Assembly (NCBI GenBank): GCA_036925085.1
Contig: JAUPFP010000094.1
Location: forward strand, 114,501-178,500
DNA: 64,000 nucleotides
Direction of reading: 5' to 3'
Source: Brachycybe producta
Taxonomy: Eukaryota > Arthropoda > Diplopoda > Playtdesmida > Andrognathidae
The notes under the pieces are model-generated. The model was not told where the DNA came from and did no database searches. It was given only the letters and a program-made list of their open reading frames with translations. This document shows positions 14,248 through 27,404 of the stretch, piece by piece (positions within the stretch are counted from its first letter, which is position 1; every line of letters begins with the position of its first letter). A program made the translations under genes and the position numbers.

Positions 14248-14724
14248 GATGGAAGTCATCAGTCTCCTCTCTCCCAAACCCTAAACTCATCAAGACTCGA
14301 AGAGTCATTAATGATGATAACAATTATCACCAGATTGATCCTTCTAATAATAACAATGTCCAACAAAAGTCCACCAAAAAAACAACATTACACAATACAG
14401 TAGTAGTTAAGAGATAAGACATCTCTAGAAAAGGGTGGAGTCAATGATCTATTCAGGCATTTCAGCTGACCATCAACAACAACAATGCGCTTATTAGAAC
14501 GAAGCTTAATTATTATTATTCATTATTACGATGATCATTTGTAATTCTATTTCTAACTTAACTGGATGTAAAAAAAAATAATTTTAAACACCCAAATCAC
14601 AATAGTCAAAAGAGAAAAAATGAATTCCTCAAGAGAAAGATCCGTGAAATTAGGACAATAAATAGATAAAACAAAAACGACGTCTGACAATCATTAAATC
14701 AAATTAGAATTAATTAAAGTCAGT

Positions 14725-14728
<4 letters not shown>

Positions 14729-14806
<78 letters not shown>
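14729..14806. repeat. (TA)n microsatellite
   Basis: About 78 bp of alternating TA with one slip near 14772; it can extrude as a cruciform. Confidence 0.97.
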
Positions 14807-14808
<2 letters not shown>

Positions 14809-15850
14809 CTATAATGATGTCAAGATCAACTGAGAGAGAGAGAGAGAGAGAAATTCAAAATCAAAAACTAATTAATGACCTAATAATAAAAGCCTATTAT
14901 CAAGGTTTACTAGAATTGGTCACACTAGTAACTAGTATTTTAATTTGAATAAATTACTCGCAAGCAGCAGCTCAGAGGGCCTGTGGCAAAGAGACTACTT
15001 AATCCAAAAGCAGCCTAAGAAATGTATTTGTCAAATAACCTTTTAAACCAACTATAATAATAACAATTCACATCATTCAAGAATTTAAAATTCAGTTCAA
15101 AGGTAGTGGTAGTAGAGTACTATAGAAGGGGGTCGTAGAACAGGTATAAAGAGAACATTTTAATTTTAAGAAAGGGGGGACGACTAGTTCTTATAATAAA
15201 AAATAACCTACAGAAACTGGCCACCTTTTAAAACCACCTTAATACCTTGTACTCACACATGAGTTAAATGAATTCAAATTAAATGTGTTTAGGTGAATCA
15301 TATGGAATCCAGTTAAGGACATGAACCCAAATATAAATTGACTTTATTATTAATATTTTAAATTGAAATACTAAATCAATATTTTAAACATTAAATTTAA
15401 GTATTAACTCAATATTTTCAGATTATTAACTGAATAAATTGAATTAGAAGACATATTTTGTTAGTTTGCCGGCCTTCACAGGGCTCTGTAGAACACAATT
15501 ATTTAAATGCATTTAAATTATCAGCTGTGTACTAAGTATAAGACATCAAAATGATTCAATTCAAACTTATGAATCAAATTCCTTTCCTCATTCCACTTCA
15601 AAGTTACCACTTTTGATCGTAATACACAATTGTAATCAACTCATCCAAACACCCATCATCTCCTTAACTTCAAGTAAAGCAGAAAAAGAATTAAATTAAG
15701 ACAAATTTAGTCAATTTTCCTCCAAATTTCATCCCCTAAATGTGTTTCTCTCTTTTTTTGTTGTTGTTGTATAAATCTATGTATTGTAACAACACACACC
15801 TGCAATCTATATTTATTCTGAAACATCTCTTTTAAGCTTCATATATTTCC

Positions 15851-15951
<101 letters not shown>

Positions 15952-17812
15952 GAAAACTTGTTTTTTTCTTCTTCTTCCACCATTTTTGGTGGAAAAAAAC
16001 AAAATAATGTCATCCACCTGTTTAGATTTTTCTGTACATATTTTTACCTATGACTAATAATAAAAACGATTTAATCAACCTTCAAACTTTTTTTGTTGTA
16101 GTTTTCAAATAGAAATGGATCATGGAAAGGGGGGGGGGGGGACAAAAAAAAAAGATTTACTTAAAACTTAAAAAGTCAAATCTTGAGTCAATGGCTTTTA
16201 AGTTATGTTTTAATATTGCTTTAAATAAGTTTTTCCTGGTTTTACCTTGTTGTACAGTATGAAAGAAGAAGTTGTCCTAATGTATTAATATAATGATGGC
16301 AGCAAGTAGAGAGATATATGGTCACCCAATGGAATATGTAATTAGAAAAAAAAGCAGCACAACAACAACAACAACAAGGGCCAAAGGCACAAATTAAAAA
16401 AAAAATACTATTAATATAATAATGGGAAAAGTCTTTATTATTATTATTATTATTAGCATTATTTTCCCCCTGCAGAGTTTTCGTTTTGAATCTCTTCTTG
16501 AGTGAAGAAAACGCCGACGACCAAATTCAAGAAAACAGCGGCGGCCACTTTTACATAATATTTAGGGAAAAAAATCCTCCTCCCTCCCTCACTATCTCTC
16601 ACTATGACCCCCAACTGAGGAGTTTCAAGACAAATTGAGTTAAGAAAAAAAAAAAAAAAGACGATGGGGTTTCATTTTCCCACAACTTCTTACACAACAA
16701 CTGACAACAAATCACCACAACACCTAAAATAAACCATCATCCTACCTATTGTTAATAGTAAGAGAGAGAGAGAGAGAACTAAAACACCATAACCTAAATC
16801 ATGCAATATTATTATAGAAAATAATACAGAATAGAAAAACCACGAACCTTCTTTCCTTTTCTTACATGACTTCAAATAAAAGACTAGATGAGCCTCAAAA
16901 TTGCATTAAAAGTAGAAATAAATAAAGAATAATTATCATTGAAATATTCTGGAATGACAATTCAGAAAGGAAAAGTGTTGAAAATACACAATATATACAA
17001 GAGAAGGGAAGAAAAAGCCAGTGAGAGGCTTTTTTTTTTTTAACAGCACTGACTGGCAACAACAGTACAGTACTTACTACTAGAACGAATTACGGAGACA
17101 AGAATTTCTCACGCCTCAAATATTTACACTCCCGAGTCCCTTTTTTCTTAAAATGTGCTTAACGGATTGAGTACTGTCCACATATATAATAATAATAATA
17201 ATATTACGGTACGATGGACCATGGAACACCTAATATCCCACACATCACCAGAAATCTCGGAGAAATAAATAAGCATGAAATTGGGGTCTCAAGTAATTTT
17301 CTCCTCCATTCGAGTCGATCTCTCTTTACTTCTTCTCATTCTGAATAAATTCACGCCAATTTGGGACCATTTTTTTTTGTTGCCAACTTCTTTATTCTTG
17401 AATGATGACGAATCACCACCAAAACACACCTATTCAGAAATGTTTTCTCTTTTTTGCATTTCTTAATATTATGTACAAAATTGTCTGTTCACGTTATAAG
17501 GAAACGAAGGATGAATGTTGGCGACCAATATATCCAACCATAGACAATGGGTGTCATGTGTGTGTGTTCGAGGCCAGTGACGCCTAATTCGCCCTGAAAA
17601 CATTCAAACTGGCCGCCTTCTTCTCCTTCTTCTCCCGTCCAAGTCCTCCTCACCTCGCTCGCCACCAAATTCCTTTCTTTCCTTTTCCATTATCAAAATA
17701 CCATCATCCATTTCAGTATGTTAATATTCCTACAGCCTTTTCTAATTTCAATTCATTCAATTTCAGTATTTGCTGTTAGTTTTATTTCTACATTTGTGAA
17801 TTAGTAGCCAAA

Positions 17813-17976
17813 CTCAATAAACGCCAACATTTTGGCGCTTATTCAGCGCCACCGTAGTACGCAAATAAGACAAAGGCAATACTGGACCAGCATTGTTTCA
17901 AATAACTTCGCGACTCAACAGAACTGAATACGCACCAAACTGAAAACCTGGCAAACACGGTTTGGCGTTTATTGAG
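17813..17976. mobile_element. 164-bp element with CTCAATAAACGCCAA terminal inverted repeats
   Basis: Left end CTCAATAAACGCCAA, right end TTGGCGTTTATTGAG. Just inside the left end is gcgcttattcagcgccacc. The same motifs recur at 61.32-61.44 kb. No coding capacity. Confidence 0.6.
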
Positions 17977-20660
17977 CATGGCGTTGCGTTGTTCTTATCG
18001 TCACCTGATTTCTAATTAAATTAATGAGCAGTTGTAATAAATTTCTTTTTAAAAATTTAATAATTGTACTTAATTTGTTTCACTGATAGTTATAATTATT
18101 TTAATGAATTAGTTTGAAAAGTAACTTGTGTTACTTCTGGACTAGAAATACGAAAGGCTAAATGACCAAGTGAATCTGATGATGATGATTAAATTGCCAA
18201 ATGGTGGTTACGCAATAATTATTAACCATGGATTATAAATACAGGAGAGAGAATATAAATACGTAATATATTGAAATCAAAAAGAGGGAGAGGGGGGGGG
18301 GGGGGTTAAAAATGTGGCCAAAACAATAAAAAAGGTGGCACGGCTGCGATAAGAAAACAATTCAATGTCATTCCCCTCCCCCTCCTGAGTAAAACAAGGT
18401 GTGTGTGTTTGATTGACAAGCATGAACCAATCAGACATGGCTATTTTCAATATATTCACCCCCCCCCCCCTTCTCCATCTCGAAATATCCTCGAAATTCC
18501 TATCACTTTGATGACGTCATTTACGTAAACTATTCGAAGAACAAGAAAAAATACCTCACATAAAAAGCAAAAATATTTTCACTTTAATAACAAGAAAATA
18601 CATAAGGAAAAGAAATTTGGGTAATTTTTTGTTGCATCTAGGCCAGAGGACGAGGAGGATAAATTTAAAAAAACAACCAAGATGAATGAGGGGATTATGA
18701 GGGTCGAAGGGGGGGGGGCGCCACTATCGGATCTTCGTATTTTTTTAAAACAGGGATAAATTCCTTGCACAATAAAAGCCTCATAATAAGTTTGCAAAAG
18801 TGGAACTCCTCATTACACCTCCAACATTCCAACAACACCAACAAGAAAAAAAAAAAGGCCAACAAAAGTGGAAAATACCTCAAACAACGCCCAGATAAGA
18901 GAAAAAAACAACACATTATTGATGGCCGTTTTTCCTTTTTCTTCCTCTTCTGTGTTTCTGTTCAATTTCAAGTAAAATAATACAAAAGCGAACTCCCTAT
19001 AATACTATACAGTAATAGAATTCCCTATAGTTATTGTCAGATGATGATAATAATAATAATAATAGAGCACCTCACGCCTTTAACACCTCAACTATTACAC
19101 AACCCCCTTTTTCCCTTAGTAATTTTGGGGTTTTGCGCACCTGTGTGAAATTTACACCCAGAATGATTTCGGGAACTTAAAGAGGCGTCGCGGCGCGGGA
19201 GGTCTCTCCTTAACCCCCTCCCCCCTTACCTTACTCTATGTATTACAATACACAAACGAAAGAGTTATTACTACTTATTAGAATTTTAGTATAATTAAGT
19301 ATCATAGTATAGGCAGAATTTCGTTCAAATTGTAACTTAGTTGTGTAATTGGAAAAGATCAAAAGAAGAGAGAGAAAGATTGTTCATTTTAAGCTATAAA
19401 TCAAAGGGTAATAAGCCATTAAAACCACTCTGCATGTGGATTCAACTTTTACACCCTTTAGTACTCTATAACCCACTCTCTTTCTGAGACTCAGGTAAAT
19501 ATCACTCCAATATACTGGAAGAAAGAAATGCGTGAAAATAATGGGCGCAATCAGAAACTAAAGACTTCTTTTGTGCCGAAAACAATCAAATACTTTGTTC
19601 TATTGAATCCACCTCATAAGGCTTGAACAGAAAAGAATTTCTGATGTGTGGAAGGATAAAGAGGAGGCCATTTTGTAAACATGTTGTCTACATATCAACG
19701 TTCGCCGTATTCAATTTAATCTTCTTGAGAAAGCTCAACCATGCAGTATGTGGATTAGATGCTTGCTTTCTTGAGAAAACCAGGTGAAGTTAGTACGGTT
19801 CCCGGACACGTTTTCTTTACAGAAACCTCCCTCCCTCCCACCCACATGTTGTTTACGAATGCTTCCTTTCTATTCTGGGCTCTTGTTTCATAAACAACAC
19901 ACAAGTGTGTTTCACAAAGCATTTTCTATAAACTTAGTTTGGTTTGGCCATAATTTGACAAGTTGTTTGGTCATTTTCTACAAGTCTTTCGTAACTTGTA
20001 ATAATAATTAATTTTGCATCTAATTTTATGAAACACACTCCTTAACAACAAGTTCACAAGTTACAAGTGAATTTGCTTGTAAATTGTGAACTTTTATGAA
20101 ACAACTGGCCCTGGAGGAAAAAAAAAACCTGGTCACGGTGTATTTGCAAGTAAAGTATTGAAATGAGCCTAAATGACAAATATTCCCTAAAAAACAAAGG
20201 AGGTATAATAGTAGACGGGCCAGTGAGAATGATGGAGGGGGGGGGGGGCACTCCTTTAAAACAATGACAGACGCACGCACACACACACACACACCTGAAC
20301 CACCCACCTACACAAATATACACACCATTTGGCGTCAATGACAATGTCAATTAATATAAGAATTGGGCGCCTCCTCTAATTAAGGCAAGAATAATAGAAA
20401 ACCACCTTGGAAACACAATGACGTTTACCTATTTCCACTTTAAAAATGGCAGCCGATCGACCGATCAAAGAACACTGACCTCAATTCCATTGCATTTTAA
20501 AACAGAAAAATAACCAAACTGAAACAACCATCATTTCTGGCGAATATTTTTTTTTAGAAAACGCAAATTGTAATTAAAAACGTTAATTAGCTATTCACTG
20601 TGTTATACTAGACTAGTGATGAATGTGGCTACGGACCACAGGTGTAACTATTATTTGAAG
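17977..20660. other. Gene-free region
   Basis: Contains the TTGTTTCATAAA-ended element (19.88-20.11 kb), G and C runs near 18.30, 18.46 and 20.24 kb, and a short (AC)n at 20276-20293. No gene seen. Confidence 0.6.
19875..20113. mobile_element. Inverted-repeat element with TTGTTTCATAAA ends
   Basis: Left gggctcttgtttcataaac and right tttatgaaacaactggccc are inverse. The interior is AT-rich with repeated acaagtt/aacttgt motifs. About 235 bp. The GGGCC-type end and size fit a non-autonomous DNA transposon; no clear target duplication was seen. Confidence 0.55.
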
Positions 20661-20989
20661 TTAACCTGTTTTTAAAGTTGTAAACGCGGCGATCCTCTCG
20701 AACTCTTGATTATTATCTCTCTATCACGCGTAAAATGAACAGTTTTAGAAACTAGAAGAGTAGCTCATTCACTTAACGATATTTCCATGTTTTGATATCT
20801 TTCAAAATAAGCTTTTTTAAATTTATGTCTATAAAAAGTTTATTTTGAAAGATAACATGAAAACAATTATTAAAGTGATTGAGCTACCCTTCTAGTTTTT
20901 AAAACTCCCTTTCCATAGTTTGTCTTCATTTTGTTCATATGAAAAAATAATCAGGGCTCGAAAGTCAGTTGTTTATAAACCACCTTAAT
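20661..20989. mobile_element. Palindromic element family 1 with TTAA at both ends
   Basis: The left end reads ttaacctgtttttaaag and the right end ttataaaccaccttaa, so TTAA borders both sides. The inner arms gttttagaaactagaagagt and gctacccttctagtttttaa are inverted partners. The TTAA borders hint at a piggyBac-type or TA-type target, but only this copy shows it cleanly. Confidence 0.75.
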
Positions 20990-21429
20990 ATTATTCTAAA
21001 ACATGTTCACAAAACATCCGTAATTTCTGCCAAAAGTAAAAGATCATTCTAGTTTCTAACACTATAGAAATATGGAAAGTTTCAATGCGTGAACTTCACA
21101 AAAAAAATTTCCGTCTCAAAACGATTCATCACTTTCCTAAAATCGTTTACTAATTAATTGCTAATGATTAAAAAATGTCCATCTATCGTGAGATTGTTTC
21201 ATGATAAAATAAGTTGACCAAAACGAAAACGTGACAGTCAGTCACCATCAATATTACTTACAAAATACACCTGAAAGTGCCTCATTTTACTTGTTTTTAA
21301 AAACGAACGAAAGGAATTTTACTTGTTAGTTGTTTTTTTTCTTCCTCAAACGTTTTCAGAAAAAGAAATAAAAGATAACAAAGGAAGAATTTGCAAGAAT
21401 AAAATGATTACTTACAGACTAGAAAGATA

Positions 21430-21636
21430 CAGTCGCCTCATTGTAACTTAATGCTTGTGACGTCAGAGGGATTGTACAAAAATGTCCAGATTACAGTATG
21501 TCATTTGTTTGTGATGGAAAATGGGCGATAGCAAAAGTTCTCAACAACTGAAGGTGGTTTTGAAGCGAATGCCCACTTGAAAGTCTTTTAGAAACTAGAA
21601 GGGTAGTTCAATTACTTAAGAAGTATTTTCATGTTG

Positions 21637-21707
<71 letters not shown>

Positions 21708-21973
21708 CAGAAATTGAAACATATTTCGTCTGCTGGAGTTGTGTCATTTTGAAACTCACATAAAACGCTTATTTTTAAAGACATATCATCATCAACATGA
21801 AAATTCCCCTTTCAGCCACACTTCTAGTTTCGAAAACACTTTTTTAAGTTTCCTTAATTTTGCTCCTGGTAATCAGAATTTGAATATCATACAAAATGAT
21901 ACAATCCTAGGTTTACGATGAATGTCCCCCCTCTGACGTCACAAGCTACAAAATAACAGTGAGGCAGGCGACT
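21430..21973. mobile_element. Inverted-repeat element family 2, containing a family 1 copy
   Basis: The left end CAGTCGCCTCATTGTAACTT runs into GTGACGTCAGAGGG. The right end is its inverse (cctctgacgtcacaagct...gcgact). Inside, at about 21551-21890, lies a family 1 palindrome with its own arms (aaggtggttttgaag, ttagaaactagaagggtag), itself interrupted by a (TA)n tract. Family 1 therefore landed in an already present family 2 element. Confidence 0.7.
21636..21707. repeat. (TA)n microsatellite inside a family 1 element
   Basis: About 70 bp of TA beginning exactly where other family 1 copies read gatatctttcaaaataa, so it grew from the element's own gatat motif. Confidence 0.95.
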
Positions 21974-22781
21974 ATATAAAACTATTTCAGGTTCAAATTT
22001 CCCCCCTCAAAACGCGCATTTTCAATTTCTATACAAATTTAAAGTAATTAGATTAATACATAAAAAAAACTCATTGTTTGATTTATAATAATTTTTTTAA
22101 AAAAACCTCAAATCTGGGTCGTTATATCTATAGGCCTATATGTATTTCGCGTTAAAACCTTTAAATGCAAACATTGTGTAGGCAGTAAATAGGCAATTCT
22201 ATTATTATCAATTTATCATTATTATTATATACCCTCATTGCTAGCACACATTATAATATATGTGAAATTTATTGAATTTTAAAAAACCTTTAAAAAAAAA
22301 AAGGCCAAATAAACCTGAGCCTTTTTTTTTCTCTATTTGTTTGTGGAAAATCCCAACCCACCTGAAAGTTAAAATTTTCATTGAGGTCACACACCAAAAT
22401 GATTGCAAAGAACAAAAGAACCCCCTCCTACTCTAAACAAATGTGTACATATTTTCGAAATTATTATTATTATTATAAAGAATTATAAATAAGCAACTTT
22501 CCCAGGTGCAAATTCTTCTTCTTAAAACTTCTTCTACAAACACTTTCCAACTTGATCAAATAATAATTATCAATAATAATAATTAATCAATCTAATAGGT
22601 CAACAGATGGTGAAAAAAGTATTATTATTACAAGATGAACTTATTTCAAACTCACTCTTTTGTTGTAATACTTAAATTATAACCTATTTCCTAAATTCTA
22701 AACCATTTATTTATCTGAGAAAGAAATAATATGAATTAAACCTAATTTTCAAAGAAAAATAACCACAAGTTATAGAAAATA

Positions 22782-23195
22782 CAGTCGCCGCACTGGTACA
22801 CTGAAGCTAGTGACGTCAGAAGGGGGCTTTTAACTTTACCGCATAGATTAGGGGTTTACGAGAAACGTTTTCTTTTAAACTGTTCATCCATTTCGTAAGG
22901 CCAGGTACAGACGATCAGTTATGGCTTGTCCATCCATCCCGGCTTAATCTCTTAAAAGGGCCACAAACGTTCAAACCATGTCGGTCTATTTTCCGTTAAA
23001 ATAAGATTTGAACAAATTCCTATTTTCTCCATCCACGACAGACAGACAGACACCATCCATTTTAGCTTTGAAAAGCCAGGAATGGATTTAGCCGGAATTG
23101 ATGTTGTGTAGGATGTGCATCCAGGATATCAGAGAAAATGATGCAGGCTTCAACCCCTCTGACGTCACAGGCTTCAAGTTACAGTGCAGCGACTG
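22782..23195. mobile_element. Inverted-repeat element family 2, complete copy
   Basis: 414 bp. The left terminal repeat CAGTCGCCGCACTGGTACAC continues into GTGACGTCAGAAGGGGG; the right end is its inverse, ending gtgcagcgactg. The terminal repeats are about 45 bp with few mismatches and each holds TGACGTCA. The interior at 22899-23100 shares motifs with the 5281-5848 element (tacagacgatcagttatggc, gaaaagccagg). No coding capacity. Confidence 0.75.
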
Positions 23196-24013
23196 AATTG
23201 AAACAAAGCTAAAAAAAATTCAAAACTGAACATAATTAACTAAGCAAGAAAATTTATTCTAAAGCAAATTCTGTCCATAATCTTAATTATGTTCTCTGTT
23301 ATTTCTCGTTTGAAGAAGAATTGACGATGTTGGCCTTTAAACGCGGTTCCAGGTCGATTCATCTAAAGTTCGTATTTTATTCCTATACATTATTATTATT
23401 ATTATTATTAGAATGAGTGAACCTCTCTTTTCAAGAAAATTATTTCGTTCATATTTCAAGGCTGTTTTAAGACCGATCATCAACGGCGACCTCATTGTAT
23501 CAAATTCAACGTCGTATTCATTTTTGAAACACATTTAAATCGTGAATTTTAAACCCGAAAAAAAAACGGTAAAACGCTTCACTGGTCAGCTCCAAATACC
23601 AGAAACAGAAGAAACCACAAAAAACTCAAACCTAACTGTAAATACATTTTGGAAGTGAACCCCCTAACCTGCCGTACATTTCAAATACAACAACTAAAAA
23701 TGACTAACCAGAGGTTTACATTCTTGTTATGGTCACCATTCTACATTCAATTTTGCGAGAGCCCCCCCCCCCTCGTTTACCCATTAAAACCACCTTAAAA
23801 ACTAATATTGAGGAATATTGATTTCAACGCATTTAAATCCTGAAGATGATTTCTAATTTCTTTATTATTAGTTTTCCTACAATTAGTTAACAAAGTTGAC
23901 GATTATTAACGTTCCATTTAATTACTGTGGTCATCTTGTGGGAATATTTTGGAAATTTGTAAATTCATACAATGAAATATTAATAATTTCGTCAATTTTT
24001 GGCTATTTTTCAG
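23196..24013. other. Upstream region of the LRR gene
   Basis: AT-rich, with (ATT)n near 23.39 kb and a C run near 23.76 kb. It must hold either the promoter or the last part of the intron that ends at the acceptor 24011-24013. A solo family 1 outer arm (taaaaccaccttaa, 23785-23798) is the only repeat. Confidence 0.4.
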
Positions 24014-24022
24014 GCAAAGAAA

Positions 24023-26808
24023 ATGCAAAGATCCGCTAGAACCCAGATGTTTCTTTCGATACTAGTCGTCGTGGTCATCTTAGTAATTCAAGTACGTGGC
24101 CAGTGTCCATGGAACAAGAACCTCACGGAACTCCACGCGTCCTGCACGTGTTCCTTCGTCTCGTCCAAACTAGCCGTTCAATGTTCCTCGGTGAACGTCA
24201 CTCGATTACTCGGTGCCCTTCGTGACAACACGGGAACCGACGGATCCAGTCCATCGCCTCCCATCGACTCTCTACAAGTGACCAATAGTTCCCTGCCTAT
24301 TTTGGCTGACGACGCCTTTTACAATCTAAGAGTGACCACACTCCACATCGGTGGATGCGGCCTAAGAAAAATCTCTGCAAACGCACTTCGGGATCTCGAA
24401 GACAGTCTCCTCACTCTAAACCTTCCAGATAACGAGTTGGCCAATGATGCCCTGACGCCCCTCAGAAAGATAAGGACGTTGACAACGCTTGACGTGTCAC
24501 AGAACAGAATAAGTAACCTGGGTGACGACGGCTTCAAGGGACTCTCTTTGGACACACTTAACCTCATGGAGAACAACATCACGAGCATCAGTGATAAAGC
24601 CTTTAACGGACTAGAAAAGAGCCTTAAAAACCTTAACATGAAGGGCACTGGACAAAACGCATTGCCCGAAGCGCTTCGTAATCTCACCGCTCTGGCATTT
24701 CTCGATCTCGCTCAGAACTCTATCCAGGATTTGGGTTCTGCCTTCTTCGAGAAAATGGATTCGTTGACGGCTTTGAGCCTAGAACGCAACCAATTACGTC
24801 AACTGCAACCGGATGCTCTTCGTGGACTAGAGGACACCATGAGCTCACTTTCCCTACTCAATAATCAGTTCCAAGAGATTCCCATTGTGTCCGTGTCCAT
24901 CCTCAAGGAACTTCGAGTAAGCACGAAACTCCATTTGCATCCTTATCAGTTGTTAAAATTTCTATCCCAATTTGGTTGCAGGTTCTTGACTTGGGATTCA
25001 ACCAAATTTCAATGGTTCCGTTGGACGCCTTTAAGAACTCCACCTCTTTGACATTGCTGGCCTTGGATGGGAATCCGTTAAGCACACTACCCTTTGCGGC
25101 ATTCCAGCATTTGCAGTCCACCTTGAGAGGACTCAGCGTTGGAGGTTTGGTTCTGTGACAATTCCACGTCATTAAATTATTAATAATTTTTTTGTAATGC
25201 GTTTTCGTAGGTCGATCTCTCGTTTGCGACTGCAACATCCGCTGGATTGCCGAATGGGTTAGAGAGTACGACTTACAGGTTACAAGCCGAGAGCGGAACC
25301 CTCAGTTTTGTGGTCATCCGGCTGCTCAACGTAACAAGAACTTGTATCTTTTACGACCGGCACAACTTGTTTGTCCCGAAACGACGACAAGCGAGGCGAC
25401 GACGACAACCAAAATAAATAACAGCACTAATCAAACAACCAGTCAAGCTCCATTGACAACAACTTTAACACCGGTAACTACAAGTAGTATAGGTCGACAA
25501 GTGAATACGTCAAATCCACCAACAACTCTTTTCCCGGAACTTTCTAATTCAACGACGGTTGGAGTGACCACCACGACTAATAAATCTAATCCGACAGCGA
25601 CGGCTTCTTTACGACCCATTAAAAATACGACAACCACTGTGACGACAGAACCGTCTACGGTCGCAGCCAGTAACGATTCGGCCAAAACGTCTTCCATTAA
25701 TTCTCCATTCCTCGTGAGATCCCCTCACAACCAACGTTCCGCTCGCAAGGAACAAGGGCAATACATCAAAATACGAGAAGCTTTTCGTGAAGATTTCACC
25801 ATCGTCATCACTTGGGAAATATCCACCATAAATGTGCCGGGGTTCCGTGTCGTCTATCGCACATTCGGTGACTCCATTTTTAAGGAAGGAGCCGTTCTGC
25901 CGCTCAGAGTTCGCAAGTTCCGCATGACCAACGTACCTCCGACCGAGTGTCTGGTCGTCTGCGTGATCAGTTTGGCCGAAACGGGTAACTTGACAGTGGA
26001 CAGCATACCGAGTGCCAACTGTAGAGAGATGAGGAGCGAACATCTTCAAACGGCTGGTAATTCAGACATCGACAAGATCGTAATCATAATCGCATCGTCG
26101 GCCATCTGCATTGCCATCATCATTGCCGTATTCATCTTCGTCTGTTGCCAGAGACGGCGAAGGTGCCGACATCACGAGAAACAACCTCCTTCTCTAGCTC
26201 CGCCCATTATCGGGTTACCTCCGATGGAGCCATCGAAACCGGAGTGGGACAATGCCTCGGCATACAGTTCGCGAAGTATTCCGCGAGCTCGGATGTATCA
26301 CATGGGCAGAGCAGGTAACCGACTCCATTCCACATCCAAAAGCACAACCGATTGATTCTAAGTCGCTTTTGATTTTGTTTTCTTCGCAGGTGGCACAGTG
26401 AATTCTGCATTCCTACCAGACGAAGCAAGATCACACTTATCTCACATGTCCACGAAACACCACGGAGACGATAGAACCCAATCTCTGATCGACGGACAGT
26501 ACGGTCCCTACGGAGGAGGTGTACACACAAACACCTTGCCTAATCCGTACCCACTTGGTCGACCAGACACGAACCGATCGTCGAAATCGTTGGCACAGAT
26601 GTCATATCACGACACCAACCGAAAGAAGAGGCCGCAGCGGAACGGAAAATGGTCCTCCATATCCAACAACGGTTCTATGCATTCTCTGGCCGGTTACAAC
26701 GCGGAAAACGGTTACTTCCATCCAAACCCTTGGTCTAATTCCGACATGGACCATTACCCGACCGGAAATCACGTGAGCCAGCCATTCAGTAAACGGGACT
26801 ATACGTGA
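24023..26808 (+). CDS. LRR transmembrane receptor with FN3-like ectodomain segment
   Basis: Four coding exons fit in phase: 24023-24916, 24982-25144, 25211-26314 and 26390-26808, giving 859 residues. A pyrimidine-rich acceptor (cag at 24011-24013) lies just before the ATG, so at least one non-coding 5' exon is further left. Seen in order: a hydrophobic signal peptide (about 1-27); an N-terminal cysteine cap (CPWNK, CTC, VQC); about ten leucine-rich repeats (75-350); a C-terminal cap with CDCNIRWIAEW and later cysteines (353-408); a Thr/Ser/Asn-rich stalk with many N-glycosylation sequons (409-530); an FN3-like strand region containing GFRVVYRTF (533-625); one membrane span (642-665) followed by basic CCQRRRRC; and a cytoplasmic tail of about 190 residues rich in Tyr, Asn and Ser. 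This is the plan of cell-surface adhesion or guidance LRR proteins, as in FLRT-like or hattifattener-like families. The exact orthologue, ligand and signalling role are not known from this sequence. The family call is secure; the subfamily is a guess. Confidence 0.9.
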
Positions 26809-27404
26809 TGAGCGGGGAGAAGAAAACTAAACAAGGAGGGCTTCCCAATGCCAAGACAATTACATGATGATGATGGCCCTTTGACAAGTAGTCGATCCAA
26901 ACACTGTTGTGGTGCAAAAGAAAGGAGCCAAAAGATAACTGGATTCATATGCGACACATAACTGAACTGTGAGGTCGACATTTTTATATAAGTGCAATTT
27001 GGTTAGTTTTTTTTACCCCACCTTCCCAAGACTATAAACTTTGAATAGAGATAATCAATACAATTAATACGAGACAGGAAAAGTGACCCTGAAGAACTCA
27101 CCAAGCCCCCCTCAACTAGCAACAGTATATTTTTTTATGTTTGCATCATAAAATTCTCATGTTGGAAGCAGTGAAAACAGTTTGAAATCGGCAGCCGGCT
27201 GTCGATCGCAAGCAACATTACATGAATTTCAACAAAATAGGAATAACAGACTTGTTTCGTTCACCTCAAGCTGTTCAAAGACAGTCAATTCCAGCTTGAA
27301 AACGTCTGTGGCGATTTTGAAAGACACTCCAGGATTGTCATACCGGTGTTGAACGTCTGTGACCAGTTTTACGCCTTTTACCGCCCTTGTTTCATTCTTT
27401 ACAC
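26809..27404. other. Downstream region of the LRR gene
   Basis: Likely 3' UTR and beyond. No AATAAA occurs on the + strand before 27702. The stretch 27230-27400 is open on both strands and less AT-rich; it may be a decayed element linked to the neighbouring hAT-type insert. Confidence 0.4.

Noticed and set aside
25609-26049. A 146-codon minus-strand open frame
   Set aside because: It is the reverse of the LRR receptor exon and has no family features.
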